Below, piece after piece: positions 25,675 through 34,852 of a DNA stretch of 64,000 nt; position 1 is the stretch's first letter, and the number at the start of each line of letters is the position of its first letter. A program made the position numbers and the translations under genes. The notes beneath the pieces are model-generated. The model did no database searches. It saw only the letters and a program-made list of their open reading frames with translations, and was not told the origin of the DNA. The stretch is from contig NZ_BCRP01000001.1 in NCBI RefSeq assembly GCF_001552655.1, positions 124,001 through 188,000 of the forward strand. The letters run 5' to 3'. This stretch comes from Alicyclobacillus kakegawensis NBRC 103104 (GTDB lineage: Bacteria > Bacillota > Bacilli > Alicyclobacillales > Alicyclobacillaceae).

Positions 25675-26797
25675 TGAACCAGGCACAGTCATTGGCAAAT
25701 TTCTCGCAGCAAATTCTTCCGCCCCTGCATGCGAATATTGCTTCCTGTGTCGCACGGGGGCCGAGATGAATGATGGTGACCTATTGGCAGTGAAAAACTC
25801 AAGCAAGGTTGTTATTTCAAGCGAACCGAATAACATTGCAGAAAACCTATCCCAGTTGCTTGACAAAACGTCAGCAGCATATTATTGGTTTCAGCAGGGC
25901 ACGGATAACAACGAGTATTCTATCGGGGAGATCGTCCGTCGGATTGCCGAGGTCGGCCTCCATGACCACGACGTGATCGTTTTTCGTTCGCATGGCGACT
26001 CCTACAGGCAATATTCGCGGCTTGAAGAGGTGCCCTCCCTGCTGCACGACGCCGACATCAGCCATATGGTGTTTCACCGTAACCTGTTGGCGAAACTGTC
26101 ACGGGAAATCCACAGCGCAAACAGACAATATGACCCATATGAATGGAAGGCCCGCGCCTTGCTCAGCGCTGACTGGATCCATGTATACCCTCTCTCCCGG
26201 CAGCCATTACTCCAAATCCCCTCAATAGGGGACGAGCCTTCTGATTCCAGAATCTTAACCCAAATCGAGACCGCTATCCACCAGTTCACAGAAGAGTTTT
26301 CCAGCTTCGTGGAGAATGTCGGCAGACTCCATATAAACAAATACATTCGCATGGAACTGATTGCAAACTACTGCGAGGAGTTGATGAGCGGCTACATTGG
26401 GCCCCTGTACCAAGAGGTTTTGAGCAGGCGAAATCGGAAAGAGCAATCCGTCATGCTTACCCTAATTTACAGGTGGCTGAACACACTGGACAAAAGGACC
26501 TTAAATTCTGTACCCTCAATTCCATATTATTTCGTGCGAAACACGATTGATCGCTATCTGTCCTTGTCATGGTCCACCCGGCGGAAACATTTGCGCATTT
26601 TGACACATATACTGACAAACATGCATTATAATGTTTTCCAGGAATACCGGTCGCGCCACAATCATCTCTATCCAGCCGCCATGGCCGCGGCCCGATGGAA
26701 ATCGACACTTCCAATTTTCCTCTACCTGCTCCGCCGGAAACTGAAAGCTAGGAGAGCGGATGAATCATCGAACGGAGTTCGGGGTTATTCTGTATGA
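25631..26797 (+). CDS. Degenerate GT2-like protein of the polymer island
   Basis: 388 residues from a GTG start with GGGGAAGGA just upstream, overlapping the previous gene by 44 bases. The C-terminal third (SIPYYFVRNTIDRYLSLSW, YRSRHNHLYPAAMA, TLPIFLYLLRRKLK) is clearly related to the linker region of the preceding fusion protein (GVRYWFVKGIMDRLHQ, FRSRHRKVFK, TMPFWWFVQQRKG). The N-terminal part looks like a GT-A fold but lacks the DDGS and DxD motifs, so catalysis is doubtful. It may be a partner or scaffold of the fusion enzyme. I do not recognise a named family. Confidence 0.6.
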   Translation: MDELQPVLCWVIAVDEPGTVIGKFLAANSSAPACEYCFLCRTGAEMNDGDLLAVKNSSKVVISSEPNNIAENLSQLLDKTSAAYYWFQQGTDNNEYSIGEIVRRIAEVGLHDHDVIVFRSHGDSYRQYSRLEEVPSLLHDADISHMVFHRNLLAKLSREIHSANRQYDPYEWKARALLSADWIHVYPLSRQPLLQIPSIGDEPSDSRILTQIETAIHQFTEEFSSFVENVGRLHINKYIRMELIANYCEELMSGYIGPLYQEVLSRRNRKEQSVMLTLIYRWLNTLDKRTLNSVPSIPYYFVRNTIDRYLSLSWSTRRKHLRILTHILTNMHYNVFQEYRSRHNHLYPAAMAAARWKSTLPIFLYLLRRKLKARRADESSNGVRGYSV

Positions 26798-26841
26798 TTT
26801 CCATCCTCGTGGTCCTGAGCACGGAAATGGAGTGATGTCTT

Positions 26842-27696
26842 ATGACGCTCATCAACGTTGCAGTGCTCGGATGTTGTGCCACGCGGGACGTTTTCAATTC
26901 CCGTTTCAATCCTCACTACAGGGATTTTTACAACTGCGGGTTGACGCAGAACCAATCTTCGATCATAAGCCTTATGAGTGACCGGATAGAATATGATCCA
27001 CGTAAGATCAATAATCTGTCTGACTACGATAGATGGAATGTGGAAACCGAGTTCACCAAGGAGTTTTTGGACCTGCTCCCGGGATTGTCACCGGATTATT
27101 TACTCATAGACTTCTTTGCGGATGTACACTTTGGCTGTATTCAATTGAGCGATACACAATATATCACCAATAATAGGTGGAAGTTATGGAAAACTTCCTA
27201 TTACAAGGAACTAGAAGAAAAAGGGGGTGTCATCAAATTCTCCCTCCAACAAACTCCGGAGGCATATTTCAATCTGTGGAAGACGTGTGCAGATAGATTG
27301 TTCCATTTTATTCATCGCACCGTTCCTGATTGCAAAATCATCATCCACAAAGCAAGGAACGTGGATTATTTCTACCCAAGAGATGGTGCCCCTCAGCGGC
27401 TGAGCACTTCTGGACGTGTCCAGCCTATTGATGTAGAGGCATACAATGAGATGTGGTCACGAATGGATGAATACGTCGTTGAGACATACGGCACCGATGT
27501 TATCGATCTTTTTTCCAACAATAATTATTTGTCATACGAAGAACACCCGTGGGGGCCGTTTTACGTTCATTATACGATGAACTATTACCATGATTTTTTG
27601 AGAGAATTACATAAGATCGTCGTCAGAGACGATCGCGCCTCAACCTCCATTGGCCAAAGGATCATGTCGGACCTACTCAAAGTCAGTTCCGCGTAA
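26842..27696 (+). CDS. DUF6270-like protein of polysaccharide clusters
   Basis: 284 residues, soluble. The N-terminus VAVLGCCATRDVFNS and NQSSIISLMS, and the end HPWGPFYVHYTMNYYHDFL, match the DUF6270 pattern seen in capsule and exopolymer loci, where an SGNH-hydrolase-like fold is suggested; its usual GSC motif is GCC here. A possible role is polymer acylation or deacylation, but that is not established. GGAG lies nine bases before the ATG. The gene is notably AT-richer than the flanking chromosome. It meets the next gene tail to tail with a 14-base overlap. Confidence 0.6.
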   Translation: MTLINVAVLGCCATRDVFNSRFNPHYRDFYNCGLTQNQSSIISLMSDRIEYDPRKINNLSDYDRWNVETEFTKEFLDLLPGLSPDYLLIDFFADVHFGCIQLSDTQYITNNRWKLWKTSYYKELEEKGGVIKFSLQQTPEAYFNLWKTCADRLFHFIHRTVPDCKIIIHKARNVDYFYPRDGAPQRLSTSGRVQPIDVEAYNEMWSRMDEYVVETYGTDVIDLFSNNNYLSYEEHPWGPFYVHYTMNYYHDFLRELHKIVVRDDRASTSIGQRIMSDLLKVSSA

Positions 27697-28939
27697 CCAT
27701 TTTGGCCCGAACAGCTGACATCCGACGTGCGGTGCCTCTTTCCCCCGTCATAACCATGTCTACGAACCGGGCGCTTGAACGCCCGTCCACGTGATCAAAA
27801 AAGTATTCGATGAACTTGTCCAACATGTCGGTATGAAAGTCGCGTGTTTTTATGGCCTCTACCATTTCCTCCGTAGTTCTGACGATTTTCCCGGGGACAA
27901 AATCTTCATAACTAAAATAAAAATCCCTCTTGGTTGTGTAATCTTCGAGATCAAAAGCAAAAAACAGCATGGGTCTGTGTAGTAGTGCATATTCAAAACA
28001 AACCGACGAATAATCGGTGACGAGGATATCGGCTACAAACAACAAATCATTGACTTCCCTGTACTGTGAGAAATCGAGCAGAAATCCCTGATATGCATCT
28101 GGAATCGGGAATCTGTCCTTGACAAACGGGTGCATCTTGACTAGAAAGGCATATTCATTGCTCAGAGCCTCGTATAGCTTATCCACGTCAACAACCTCAA
28201 ACGGGAAGTAGGCGCTACTCTCCCCGCTGCCCCGGAATGTCGGGGCGTAGAGAATGATTTTCTTGGACATCAAGTCGGGATATTGCTTGAAAAACTTTTC
28301 CCTCACAGATTCGCGATAACCCTCATCAAAGAAGACGTCTGTGCGTGGCACACCACAGGGTATGATGCGTTCGGGAGAAATGCCAAACCCCTCGGCATAA
28401 TAGGGAATGACATTCCTCGAACTGACAATGGCTTTCGTGTAGTTGCGGTGGTTGATTCCTCGTTTGTGGCCTGTGTAGATTTCACGGCTGTAGCCGAATT
28501 TCTTAAAGGCACCTGCCGCATGCCAGACCTGAATCAGCTCCGCTTTCTTGCGAATCTTCAATGGATACACCATGGGATAAAAGTCATCCAACAGAATAAA
28601 CCGGGACGTTGCCAAATGAAACGCCAACCGAATCAGTTCCCGATACGTCTTGCGTCGGCCAATACTCGGCGAAAGGGCGAATACATAGGTGTAATCCCAG
28701 CCGCGCCGCAACAGTTCGTCATACACGAATTTGAGGTTCCCATCCAATTGTCCCCGACTGTCGGAAGCAAACAATATCTTTCTTTGAATGGGGAGGATTT
28801 TAAACAGGGAGTAGGAAATCCGGAAACCGTATGAACGAAATGCCCGATAAACAAACCTCTGTTCTATGATTTTCATCACAGCCCATAACCCTTGCCGGCG
28901 CAGCAGCGATACGACACGTCCCAAGACAGGTAGCCTCAT
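27683..28939 (-). CDS. TagF/TarL-family polyol-phosphate polymerase
   Basis: 418 residues, a full CDP-glycerol:glycerophosphotransferase-family protein without an attached glycosyltransferase. Motifs: NLKFVYDEL (68-76), ILLDDFYP (115-122), VWHAAGAFKKFG (138-149), CGVPRTDVFFDEG, IILYAPTFRG and TDYSSVCFE. A short amphipathic N-terminus (RRQGLWAVMKIIEQRFV) probably docks on the membrane. It follows a similar gene by 21 bases in an operon led by tarI-tarJ, so CDP-ribitol is the likely donor. It may be a primase or the main polymerase; the pair cannot be separated by sequence. Confidence 0.87.
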   Translation of the reverse strand: MRLPVLGRVVSLLRRQGLWAVMKIIEQRFVYRAFRSYGFRISYSLFKILPIQRKILFASDSRGQLDGNLKFVYDELLRRGWDYTYVFALSPSIGRRKTYRELIRLAFHLATSRFILLDDFYPMVYPLKIRKKAELIQVWHAAGAFKKFGYSREIYTGHKRGINHRNYTKAIVSSRNVIPYYAEGFGISPERIIPCGVPRTDVFFDEGYRESVREKFFKQYPDLMSKKIILYAPTFRGSGESSAYFPFEVVDVDKLYEALSNEYAFLVKMHPFVKDRFPIPDAYQGFLLDFSQYREVNDLLFVADILVTDYSSVCFEYALLHRPMLFFAFDLEDYTTKRDFYFSYEDFVPGKIVRTTEEMVEAIKTRDFHTDMLDKFIEYFFDHVDGRSSARFVDMVMTGERGTARRMSAVRAKMVTRN

Positions 28940-28960
28940 CTCAAATCCTCATCTTTATGG

Positions 28961-30202
28961 TTATGCACGCGTCTCAAACAAATCCAGCACTCTTTGCGTG
29001 GAACGCCCGTCAACCGCATCAAAGAATCGATCCCGAAAACGACGGATAACATCTAACTGGAAATCGCCAGAGAGAATCCACCTTGCAAGATCTCGGGTCT
29101 CTGTGAAGAACGGCCCGGGAATCAAGGTTTTGTAATCGTAATAAAAATCCCGTTCCAACACATAACTATCTAAGTCGGTGGCGAAGAAAGCCATAGGCTT
29201 GAGCAGCAGACTGTAATCGAATATCACAGACGAATAATCGGTCACCAGACAGTCGGAGACAATCATCAGGTCTTCGATCTCCACTCCCCGCAGGTCCACG
29301 CGAACAAAATCCGAAAAATCCCCGGGCCCCGGGAAGTCGATCCCTTTCATATATGGATGCAAATGGACGAGTACCCGGTACTCGTCTCCCAACATTCGAT
29401 ACAAGGTGCCCATGTCGATGGGACACTGGAACCGGCTCTGATTGTAACTCTCTCCGCGGAACGTCGGGGCGTACAAAATCAGCTTCTTCCCAATTAAATC
29501 GGGAAATGCATCGTAAAATTCCTTGATTATTTGGTTGCGCACTTCCGGGTTGAGCAGCTTGTCAGTTCTCGGCAGACCCAGCGGCAGGATACGTCGCGGC
29601 GACATCCGAAACGCTTCGGCATAGTGAGAAACCACCTCGCTCGAGCTGACAATCACTGTTGAGTAATTGGAGTGAATCGGCACGTGCTGCACATAATCTG
29701 GGCTCGTTCCCACCGTCCTGCCCATGATGCTGTAGCCAAATTTCTTGAACGCTCCGGCCGCGTGCCAGAGCTGGATGACTTCGGTCCCTCTTCTCAATTT
29801 CACGACATACACGGGGAAGTAGTAATCGTCAATCACAAAGTATCTCGATGTGGCCATGTGGTATCCAGCTCGCACCATGTAAAACACGTAGCTGATTTTA
29901 TCCATCAAACTCCCCTGATACTTGCGCACCAACACGACCACATGATATTGATTGCGTCGCCTGAGTTCATCGCACACCGCCCGCAGGTTCCCGTGCAGAC
30001 GCGCGCTTCGGTACGACGCCAAGGTCACCTTGTCCTTTCTAACGGGAAAAAGAGCGCACGCTCCGTAATAGGCCAGACGAATAATCCACTTCGCCAGCCA
30101 TGTGGACAACACTTTGAAGTTGGCAACACGGGCAGGTTTGGGTCCTGGGCGCGTCGTTCTGGCTGTATCTGTATCCAACGGTGCCGTCGCTAAATCGCCC
30201 AT
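28961..30202 (-). CDS. TagF/TarL-family polyol-phosphate polymerase, second copy
   Basis: 413 residues from ATG 30202 (an in-frame ATG at 30223 is possible), overlapping tarJ by 13 bases. A low-complexity, Thr/Pro-rich N-terminus (about 1-30) precedes the catalytic core with NLRAVCDEL, FVIDDYYFP, LWHAAGAFKKFG, LGLPRTDKLL, LILYAPTFRGES and TDYSSVIFDYS. It is a paralogue of the adjacent gene and of the C-terminal half of the fusion protein at 23.3 kb; three related polymerases at one locus suggest primase, polymerase and variant roles in one ribitol-phosphate polymer. Confidence 0.86.
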   Translation of the reverse strand: MGDLATAPLDTDTARTTRPGPKPARVANFKVLSTWLAKWIIRLAYYGACALFPVRKDKVTLASYRSARLHGNLRAVCDELRRRNQYHVVVLVRKYQGSLMDKISYVFYMVRAGYHMATSRYFVIDDYYFPVYVVKLRRGTEVIQLWHAAGAFKKFGYSIMGRTVGTSPDYVQHVPIHSNYSTVIVSSSEVVSHYAEAFRMSPRRILPLGLPRTDKLLNPEVRNQIIKEFYDAFPDLIGKKLILYAPTFRGESYNQSRFQCPIDMGTLYRMLGDEYRVLVHLHPYMKGIDFPGPGDFSDFVRVDLRGVEIEDLMIVSDCLVTDYSSVIFDYSLLLKPMAFFATDLDSYVLERDFYYDYKTLIPGPFFTETRDLARWILSGDFQLDVIRRFRDRFFDAVDGRSTQRVLDLFETRA

Positions 30203-31215
30203 TTCATCACCGTTTTTCCCCATGGACTGGTTAGATCCACCTCAAACGTCTCCACAATGTCGCGCAGGGATCGAACTTCGTTCACCACCCCGACCAGGCG
30301 CTGCAAGTAGTCTATCAAATTCGGATGACGCTTGAGTAGATCGACGGTCTCCACGAAATCGTCCCGGCCGCTCCGGCTGCTCCCAATAACCGTCAGCCCC
30401 TTCTCCAACACCATGCGCGTATTCACTTCAATCGGGTATTCCGAGACCCCCAAAAGCACTATACTGCCTTCCGGGTGGATATGGTCGATGATTTGGTTGA
30501 CAGCGGCCTGACTGCCGATGCCGCCCACACATTCGAACGCATGGTCCACGTGGACCGACTCCGGAACGGCGTCCACTCGGTACACGGCGTCCGCGAAAGA
30601 GAAATTCTCCAGTTTCCAGTCGGTCTTGCCGAACACGGCGACATGGCTGTCCGGATAGTACGTCTTGAGCAGCAGGGCCGTGATAAACCCGACATTCCCG
30701 TCTCCCCACACCCCGAACGCCTCTCTTCGGCTATGGGCCTTGCGGGAGAAGCGGCCGAGGGCGTGCACGCTCACGGAAACCAGTTCCGTAAACGCGGCGA
30801 CGTGCGGATCGAAGCCGGGAAATAGAGGCACAACCCGGTCTCGGGGCAAAAAGACATAGTCCTGCATAAAGCCGTCATGCCCGCTCGAACAAAAACGGCT
30901 TGTCCGGAGATAATTCTCGGCTATCACAGGATCTTGCTCCACGGGCTGATTCGGAATCATCACCACCGACGTTCCGGCACGGTATTCTCCGGCGGCATCA
31001 TAGGCGACAAGACCGATGCCTTCGTGGATTAAGGCCATCGGTAGCTTTTTGCGCATCGTCTCCTGGTTGCGTGAACCGGTGTAATATCTCTGATCTGCTG
31101 CGCAGATGGATAAGTACGTGGGCCGGACCACCACGTGGTCCGCCCTCAGGTCGACCCCTTTGTAAGCGATTTCGAATTGACGAGCGGCGACAAGGCGGTA
31201 CACCTGGTTGATCAT
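30190..31215 (-). CDS. tarJ: Ribitol-5-phosphate dehydrogenase
   Basis: TarJ reduces ribulose-5-phosphate to ribitol-5-phosphate with NADPH. The 341-residue medium-chain zinc dehydrogenase has the TarJ-type ICAADQRYYTG and HEGIG zinc-site segments, GVWGDGNVGFI as the nucleotide loop, and ECVGG and SSRSGRDDF in the second half. It overlaps the tarI stop by four bases (ATGA), the usual tarIJ coupling. Together with tarI it makes CDP-ribitol for the polymerases encoded just downstream. Confidence 0.92.
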   Translation of the reverse strand: MINQVYRLVAARQFEIAYKGVDLRADHVVVRPTYLSICAADQRYYTGSRNQETMRKKLPMALIHEGIGLVAYDAAGEYRAGTSVVMIPNQPVEQDPVIAENYLRTSRFCSSGHDGFMQDYVFLPRDRVVPLFPGFDPHVAAFTELVSVSVHALGRFSRKAHSRREAFGVWGDGNVGFITALLLKTYYPDSHVAVFGKTDWKLENFSFADAVYRVDAVPESVHVDHAFECVGGIGSQAAVNQIIDHIHPEGSIVLLGVSEYPIEVNTRMVLEKGLTVIGSSRSGRDDFVETVDLLKRHPNLIDYLQRLVGVVNEVRSLRDIVETFEVDLTSPWGKTVMKWAI

Positions 31216-31925
31216 ACGGGTTCCTTCTCCTCACACATCGCCTCGGCGACCCGCAAATCATACGGGGTCGTGATCTTGATATTGAACACCTCGCCCCGGA
31301 CAATATAAACTGGCTCCCCGGACAGAGACACGATTTTGCAGGCGTCCGTGAGCACGCGTCTTTGTTCGCCCGTCAATTGCTGGTAGAGGGAAACCAGTTT
31401 CTTGATGTTGAAACTCTGCGGCGTTTGCCCTTGGAACATCTCGGACCGCAGCGGAATATCCGTGATGACTCGACCGTCTTCCGATTGGATTATGGTGTCG
31501 ATGGCGGGTACCGCCGTATCAACCGCGCCGTACCGGAGTGCGCACTCAATGTTCTCTTCAATGATGCGATGGGTAACAAACGGGCGCACGGAGTCGTGCG
31601 TGACCACGATATCGTCGTCGTGGACGCCGTAATGCTCCTCGATGTATTGAATGCCTCTCATGATGGAGCCATTTCTGTCCTCGCCACCTTCAACGACCAC
31701 CACGCGCTCATCCGTGCCGATGTGCCTGCGGATGATGTCTTGTGCGTGATTCATCCATTCACGAGGAACCACGACAAGGATCTTATCGAATCGATCGTGA
31801 ACGAGGAATTTCTCCAAGGTGTGCACAACAATCGGCCTGTTCTGCAACGTCAGGAACTGTTTGGGCAAGTTCACATTGCCCATCCGTGTCCCTTTGCCCG
31901 CTGCGAGAATCTCCGCATAGATCAC
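31212..31925 (-). CDS. tarI: Ribitol-5-phosphate cytidylyltransferase
   Basis: TarI couples CTP and ribitol-5-phosphate to CDP-ribitol. 237 residues of the IspD/TarI nucleotidyltransferase fold: ILAAGKGTRMG (6-16), NLPKQFLTL, VVVPREW, GGEDRNGSI, THDSVRPFV and the TPQSFN motif. The TarI-type PLRSEMFQGQTPQ stretch and the linkage to tarJ separate it from IspD. It is the first gene of a four-gene minus-strand operon from a strong promoter about 130 bases upstream. Confidence 0.92.
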   Translation of the reverse strand: MIYAEILAAGKGTRMGNVNLPKQFLTLQNRPIVVHTLEKFLVHDRFDKILVVVPREWMNHAQDIIRRHIGTDERVVVVEGGEDRNGSIMRGIQYIEEHYGVHDDDIVVTHDSVRPFVTHRIIEENIECALRYGAVDTAVPAIDTIIQSEDGRVITDIPLRSEMFQGQTPQSFNIKKLVSLYQQLTGEQRRVLTDACKIVSLSGEPVYIVRGEVFNIKITTPYDLRVAEAMCEEKEPV

Positions 31926-32060
31926 CCACCTATCCCCCTCAATCCTAGCTGCTGAGTCATAGTGGTGGAATCTATCGATACAAGTGAGACCGAAGCGTCA
32001 TCTCAGAACCTCAAGGGCGCGTGTAGAATCTTGCAGGATCATGTCCCTTGTATGATTTGC

Positions 32061-32088
32061 ATTATAGACCACATACATATTTTTTCAA
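32061..32088 (-). promoter_or_regulatory. Promoter of the tarIJ-polymerase operon
   Basis: On the minus strand TTGAAA (32083-32088), 16 bases, TATAAT (32061-32066). Start near 32054 leaves an untranslated leader of about 130 bases before tarI. The rest of the 31926-32203 spacer shows no further feature that I can support. Confidence 0.6.
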
Positions 32089-32203
32089 CCCAAAAGTCCT
32101 GGTAACCGCCAGGATGCCGGGGGCAGGGAATTATGTTAGTGTAATGCTCTGGTGGGAGATGGATAACGGTCGACATGTCGAGCAGATGAAGGGGCGAAGG
32201 CCA

Positions 32204-32884
32204 ATGCAGGAAACTCCGGATTTTGTCACCCCGGCTCGTGCAGCCGAGGTGGAGATTGTCGTCAAGAAGTCGCGCTTCATCGGCCAGCTGCGGCCGGTCA
32301 ATTCGGTCGAACAGGCGGAGGCGGACCTGGATGCGATTCGCGCTGTCCACAAAACGGCCACGCACAACTGCTATGCGTACACCGTGGGACTTGGGGTGCC
32401 GGTGGAGCGGTTTTCCGATGACGGGGAGCCGTCGGGCACAGCCGGGCGTCCCATCTTGGAAGTGTTGCGCCGGCGAGGGGTGAGCAACTCCCTGGTTGTC
32501 GTCACGCGCTATTTTGGCGGCACGCTGCTTGGAGCCAGTGGCCTGGTGCGCGCGTACACCGACACGGCCGCCCGCGTGCTGGACGAGGCAGAGTGGCTCA
32601 CGTGTCGGTGGATGCAGCCGGTCAGCGTCGCGATTGACTACGGACGTTTCGGCAAGTTGGAGCACGAGCTGGCGTCGGCTGGTTGGGTGGTCCGCGACAA
32701 GCAGTTTTCCGAAGACGTCCGACTGCTGATATGGACCCCTGTAGGGGATACCTTGAAGCTGAAAGAGCAAATCGCCGATTGGACGGACGGACAGGCCCGG
32801 ATTGAGGTGGGGCCGGCTGAATATGTGGGCGAGGATGAACAGGGAGAGTTGGTGTTTGGGGTGGTCGAGAGCAAAAACCGGTAA
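32204..32884 (+). CDS. YigZ/IMPACT family protein (UPF0029)
   Basis: 226 residues: an N-terminal IMPACT domain with KKSRFIG, ATHNCYAYTVG, FSDDGEPSGTAGRPILE and VTRYFGGTLLGASGLVRAY, then a C-terminal ferredoxin-like DUF1949 domain (about 140-215). The bacterial family (YigZ, YvyE) is linked to stress and translation but lacks a settled reaction. I chose ATG 32204 with AAGGGG nine bases upstream; the frame opens 52 codons earlier but that part overlaps the opposite-strand promoter and is not conserved. In B. subtilis the yvyE gene lies near wall polymer genes as well. Confidence 0.88.
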   Translation: MQETPDFVTPARAAEVEIVVKKSRFIGQLRPVNSVEQAEADLDAIRAVHKTATHNCYAYTVGLGVPVERFSDDGEPSGTAGRPILEVLRRRGVSNSLVVVTRYFGGTLLGASGLVRAYTDTAARVLDEAEWLTCRWMQPVSVAIDYGRFGKLEHELASAGWVVRDKQFSEDVRLLIWTPVGDTLKLKEQIADWTDGQARIEVGPAEYVGEDEQGELVFGVVESKNR

Positions 32885-32991
32885 CTTGGCAGATGGACGT
32901 CACTTCCAGTCCCGATTCGCCTCTCCCTTCAAAACTGTGCTTGCCTCCGCCGGGCGCGCGTCAACCCGGATTTCGTGGAGCGGATGAATGC

Positions 32992-34341
32992 TTAGGGGAT
33001 TCCTTGATCCGTTGCGGAATCTGTGATACCAGACAAGATACGGATGAGGCAAGGCAAGAGAGCGGCCAGGTAGATGCTCGCCGCGGGCGCGGCGAGGACG
33101 TGGCCTGCCAAACTGGCGACGGCCAAGCCCAGACACACGGACAGCCAATACGGGGCAGCCGTGGGCAGGCTGTGGACGGCCCTCATCTGCCGATAGACGG
33201 CCACCCCCAGCAGGACGGCCAACGGCAGCACCCACAGCACGAAACCGATGGCTCCGAAGCTGAACCACGCATCGTGAAAATCCATCTCCACAAGTTTCGG
33301 GCGTTGCTCGTAGTTCCCCGCAAACCCCGCCCCAAACACCTTTTGCACGAGCGGATCGTGGGAAAAAAGGGCGCGCGCCTGCGCCAGGTAGACATCGCGG
33401 CTGCTGTACACGAGTTCGTCTGTATCCGCAGCCTGGGCCATGCCTACCTCGCCCGTCGCGCCTGGGTGAACCAGCGGGTGAATCCAGGCGATGTGCGTAT
33501 GCGTGTTCGCCGCCACCGGAGACCACGGCGTGGCCCCTAGGTAGAACACCAGTGTGGCGGCATACGCCCATGCCCGACCTGCCTGGGGCAGGCGCTGGCG
33601 CCCTTGCAGGGTGCGCGCGAAACAGGCCAGCGGCACCACCAGCAGCGCGGCGGCGCCCGCCAAATACGCGGTCTTGGTGCCCAGCGCGAGCAGGCCAAAA
33701 CACACCAGCCATATCGGGAGCCAGCGCCTCAGACTTTGCCACGCACCGATAGACGACGGGGCGTCCCACGCCCTGGCCAGCGCTACCGGAAAGGTCATGG
33801 CGAGTGCGGCGCTGACCTCGTTGGCTGAGAAGTACCACCCGCTCACCCCCGCTTTCCCCAAGTAGTGGTAACTGGGCAGGGCGGTGCCGGTCAGGGTGGC
33901 CGTCAACATGACGGCGCCGGTCAATCCCGCCGCCGCAGACACGGCCCGGGCGACTGCCGGCCAGAAGCCTGGCCGAGATGAGCGGAGGAAAGTGGCAAAG
34001 GTGAGCAGGAGAGTGGGAAAGTACCAGGCCTTGGCCGCATACGTCAGTTCCAGGCGCGGCGAGAACACCGGCTTGTAGAGGTAGTTGACCACAAAGTTGG
34101 CCGCGAGAAAGCCCGCAACCAGCAGCGTATAGGCCTGCAACAGGCGTCTCGGCCGCTGTGGCAGGCTGGCTCCGGTGAACAGATACGCCATGCCGCCCAG
34201 GAGCGCGACAACGCGCACCAGGACGCCGACGGTGACAGGGCCGTGCAAGGTGTACAGGCTGGCCGTGGTGGCGGCGTCCAAGAGCGGCTGGACGACGAGA
34301 AACCACGGCAGAAACCGCCCCATAACTTGGCGCAGGCCCAT
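32992..34341 (-). CDS. O-antigen ligase/polymerase family membrane protein
   Basis: 449 residues with about 11-12 transmembrane helices and the Wzy_C-type O-antigen ligase arrangement: GKAGVSGWYFSANEVSAAL in the middle and a large extracellular loop near 290-345 containing HTHIAWIHPL and SRDVYLAQARALF. Such proteins polymerise or attach lipid-linked glycans. GGAGG lies eight bases before ATG 34341. It stands alone near the wall polymer island, so it may process that polymer or a second glycan. Confidence 0.75.
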   Translation of the reverse strand: MGLRQVMGRFLPWFLVVQPLLDAATTASLYTLHGPVTVGVLVRVVALLGGMAYLFTGASLPQRPRRLLQAYTLLVAGFLAANFVVNYLYKPVFSPRLELTYAAKAWYFPTLLLTFATFLRSSRPGFWPAVARAVSAAAGLTGAVMLTATLTGTALPSYHYLGKAGVSGWYFSANEVSAALAMTFPVALARAWDAPSSIGAWQSLRRWLPIWLVCFGLLALGTKTAYLAGAAALLVVPLACFARTLQGRQRLPQAGRAWAYAATLVFYLGATPWSPVAANTHTHIAWIHPLVHPGATGEVGMAQAADTDELVYSSRDVYLAQARALFSHDPLVQKVFGAGFAGNYEQRPKLVEMDFHDAWFSFGAIGFVLWVLPLAVLLGVAVYRQMRAVHSLPTAAPYWLSVCLGLAVASLAGHVLAAPAASIYLAALLPCLIRILSGITDSATDQGIP

Positions 34342-34499
34342 CCACGTAACCTCCTTCCCGTCCCGCCGCTGCTCCATCCTGCTCGCAAGGGCAGGTGCCT
34401 ATTTCCCATGCGGGTGGTGGCAGCGGGCCCAGATGCGCAATAGGCTGAAGTACCCGGGTGCCTGGAACCTTCAGTGAAAGTGAAGGAGTGACGATCCGC

Positions 34500-34778
34500 A
34501 TGAAACTGCCACCGGAGTCTGGAATGACGATGGACTCGGACCTTGCCGCTGAACCTGAGTGGAAGACTCGCGGCGGACACCGTCTCGCGCCGCATGAAAC
34601 CCTGGAACTGCACGAACTGCTGGCGTTCCAGGCCAATCATCTGGCCCGTCATAAGAAGGCGGCGGCCAAAATCCACGACCCAGCTCTGTGCGAACTCTAC
34701 CTGGAAGCCATTGCAGCGGGCGAGCGCTGCATCTATGAGCTGATGGGCGCACTCAAGGCTCGCGCTTACATGACCTGA
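34500..34778 (+). CDS. Small CotF-like, probable spore coat-associated protein
   Basis: 92 residues. The segment HETLELHELLAFQANHLARHKK and the following helix ending in CIYELMGAL form a two-helix pattern like the small partner genes of CotF-type coat proteins (YraF/YraG sets). ATG 34500 has AAGGAG eleven bases upstream; GTG 34488 and ATG 34524 (GGAG, spacing six) are alternatives. It is followed after 74 bases by a clear CotF-family gene. Coat function is an inference from that pairing. Confidence 0.55.
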   Translation: MKLPPESGMTMDSDLAAEPEWKTRGGHRLAPHETLELHELLAFQANHLARHKKAAAKIHDPALCELYLEAIAAGERCIYELMGALKARAYMT

Positions 34779-34852
34779 TCTTCACCCTGGCGGCGGGTTT
34801 TATCCCGTCCTCCGCAAAAATCTGCTGCAAAAAACCGAAAGGAGAACCGTTT

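Noticed and set aside
31212-31925. ispD (isoprenoid synthesis) instead of tarI
   Set aside because: The four-base overlap with tarJ and the following polymerases make ribitol-phosphate cytidylyltransferase much more likely.
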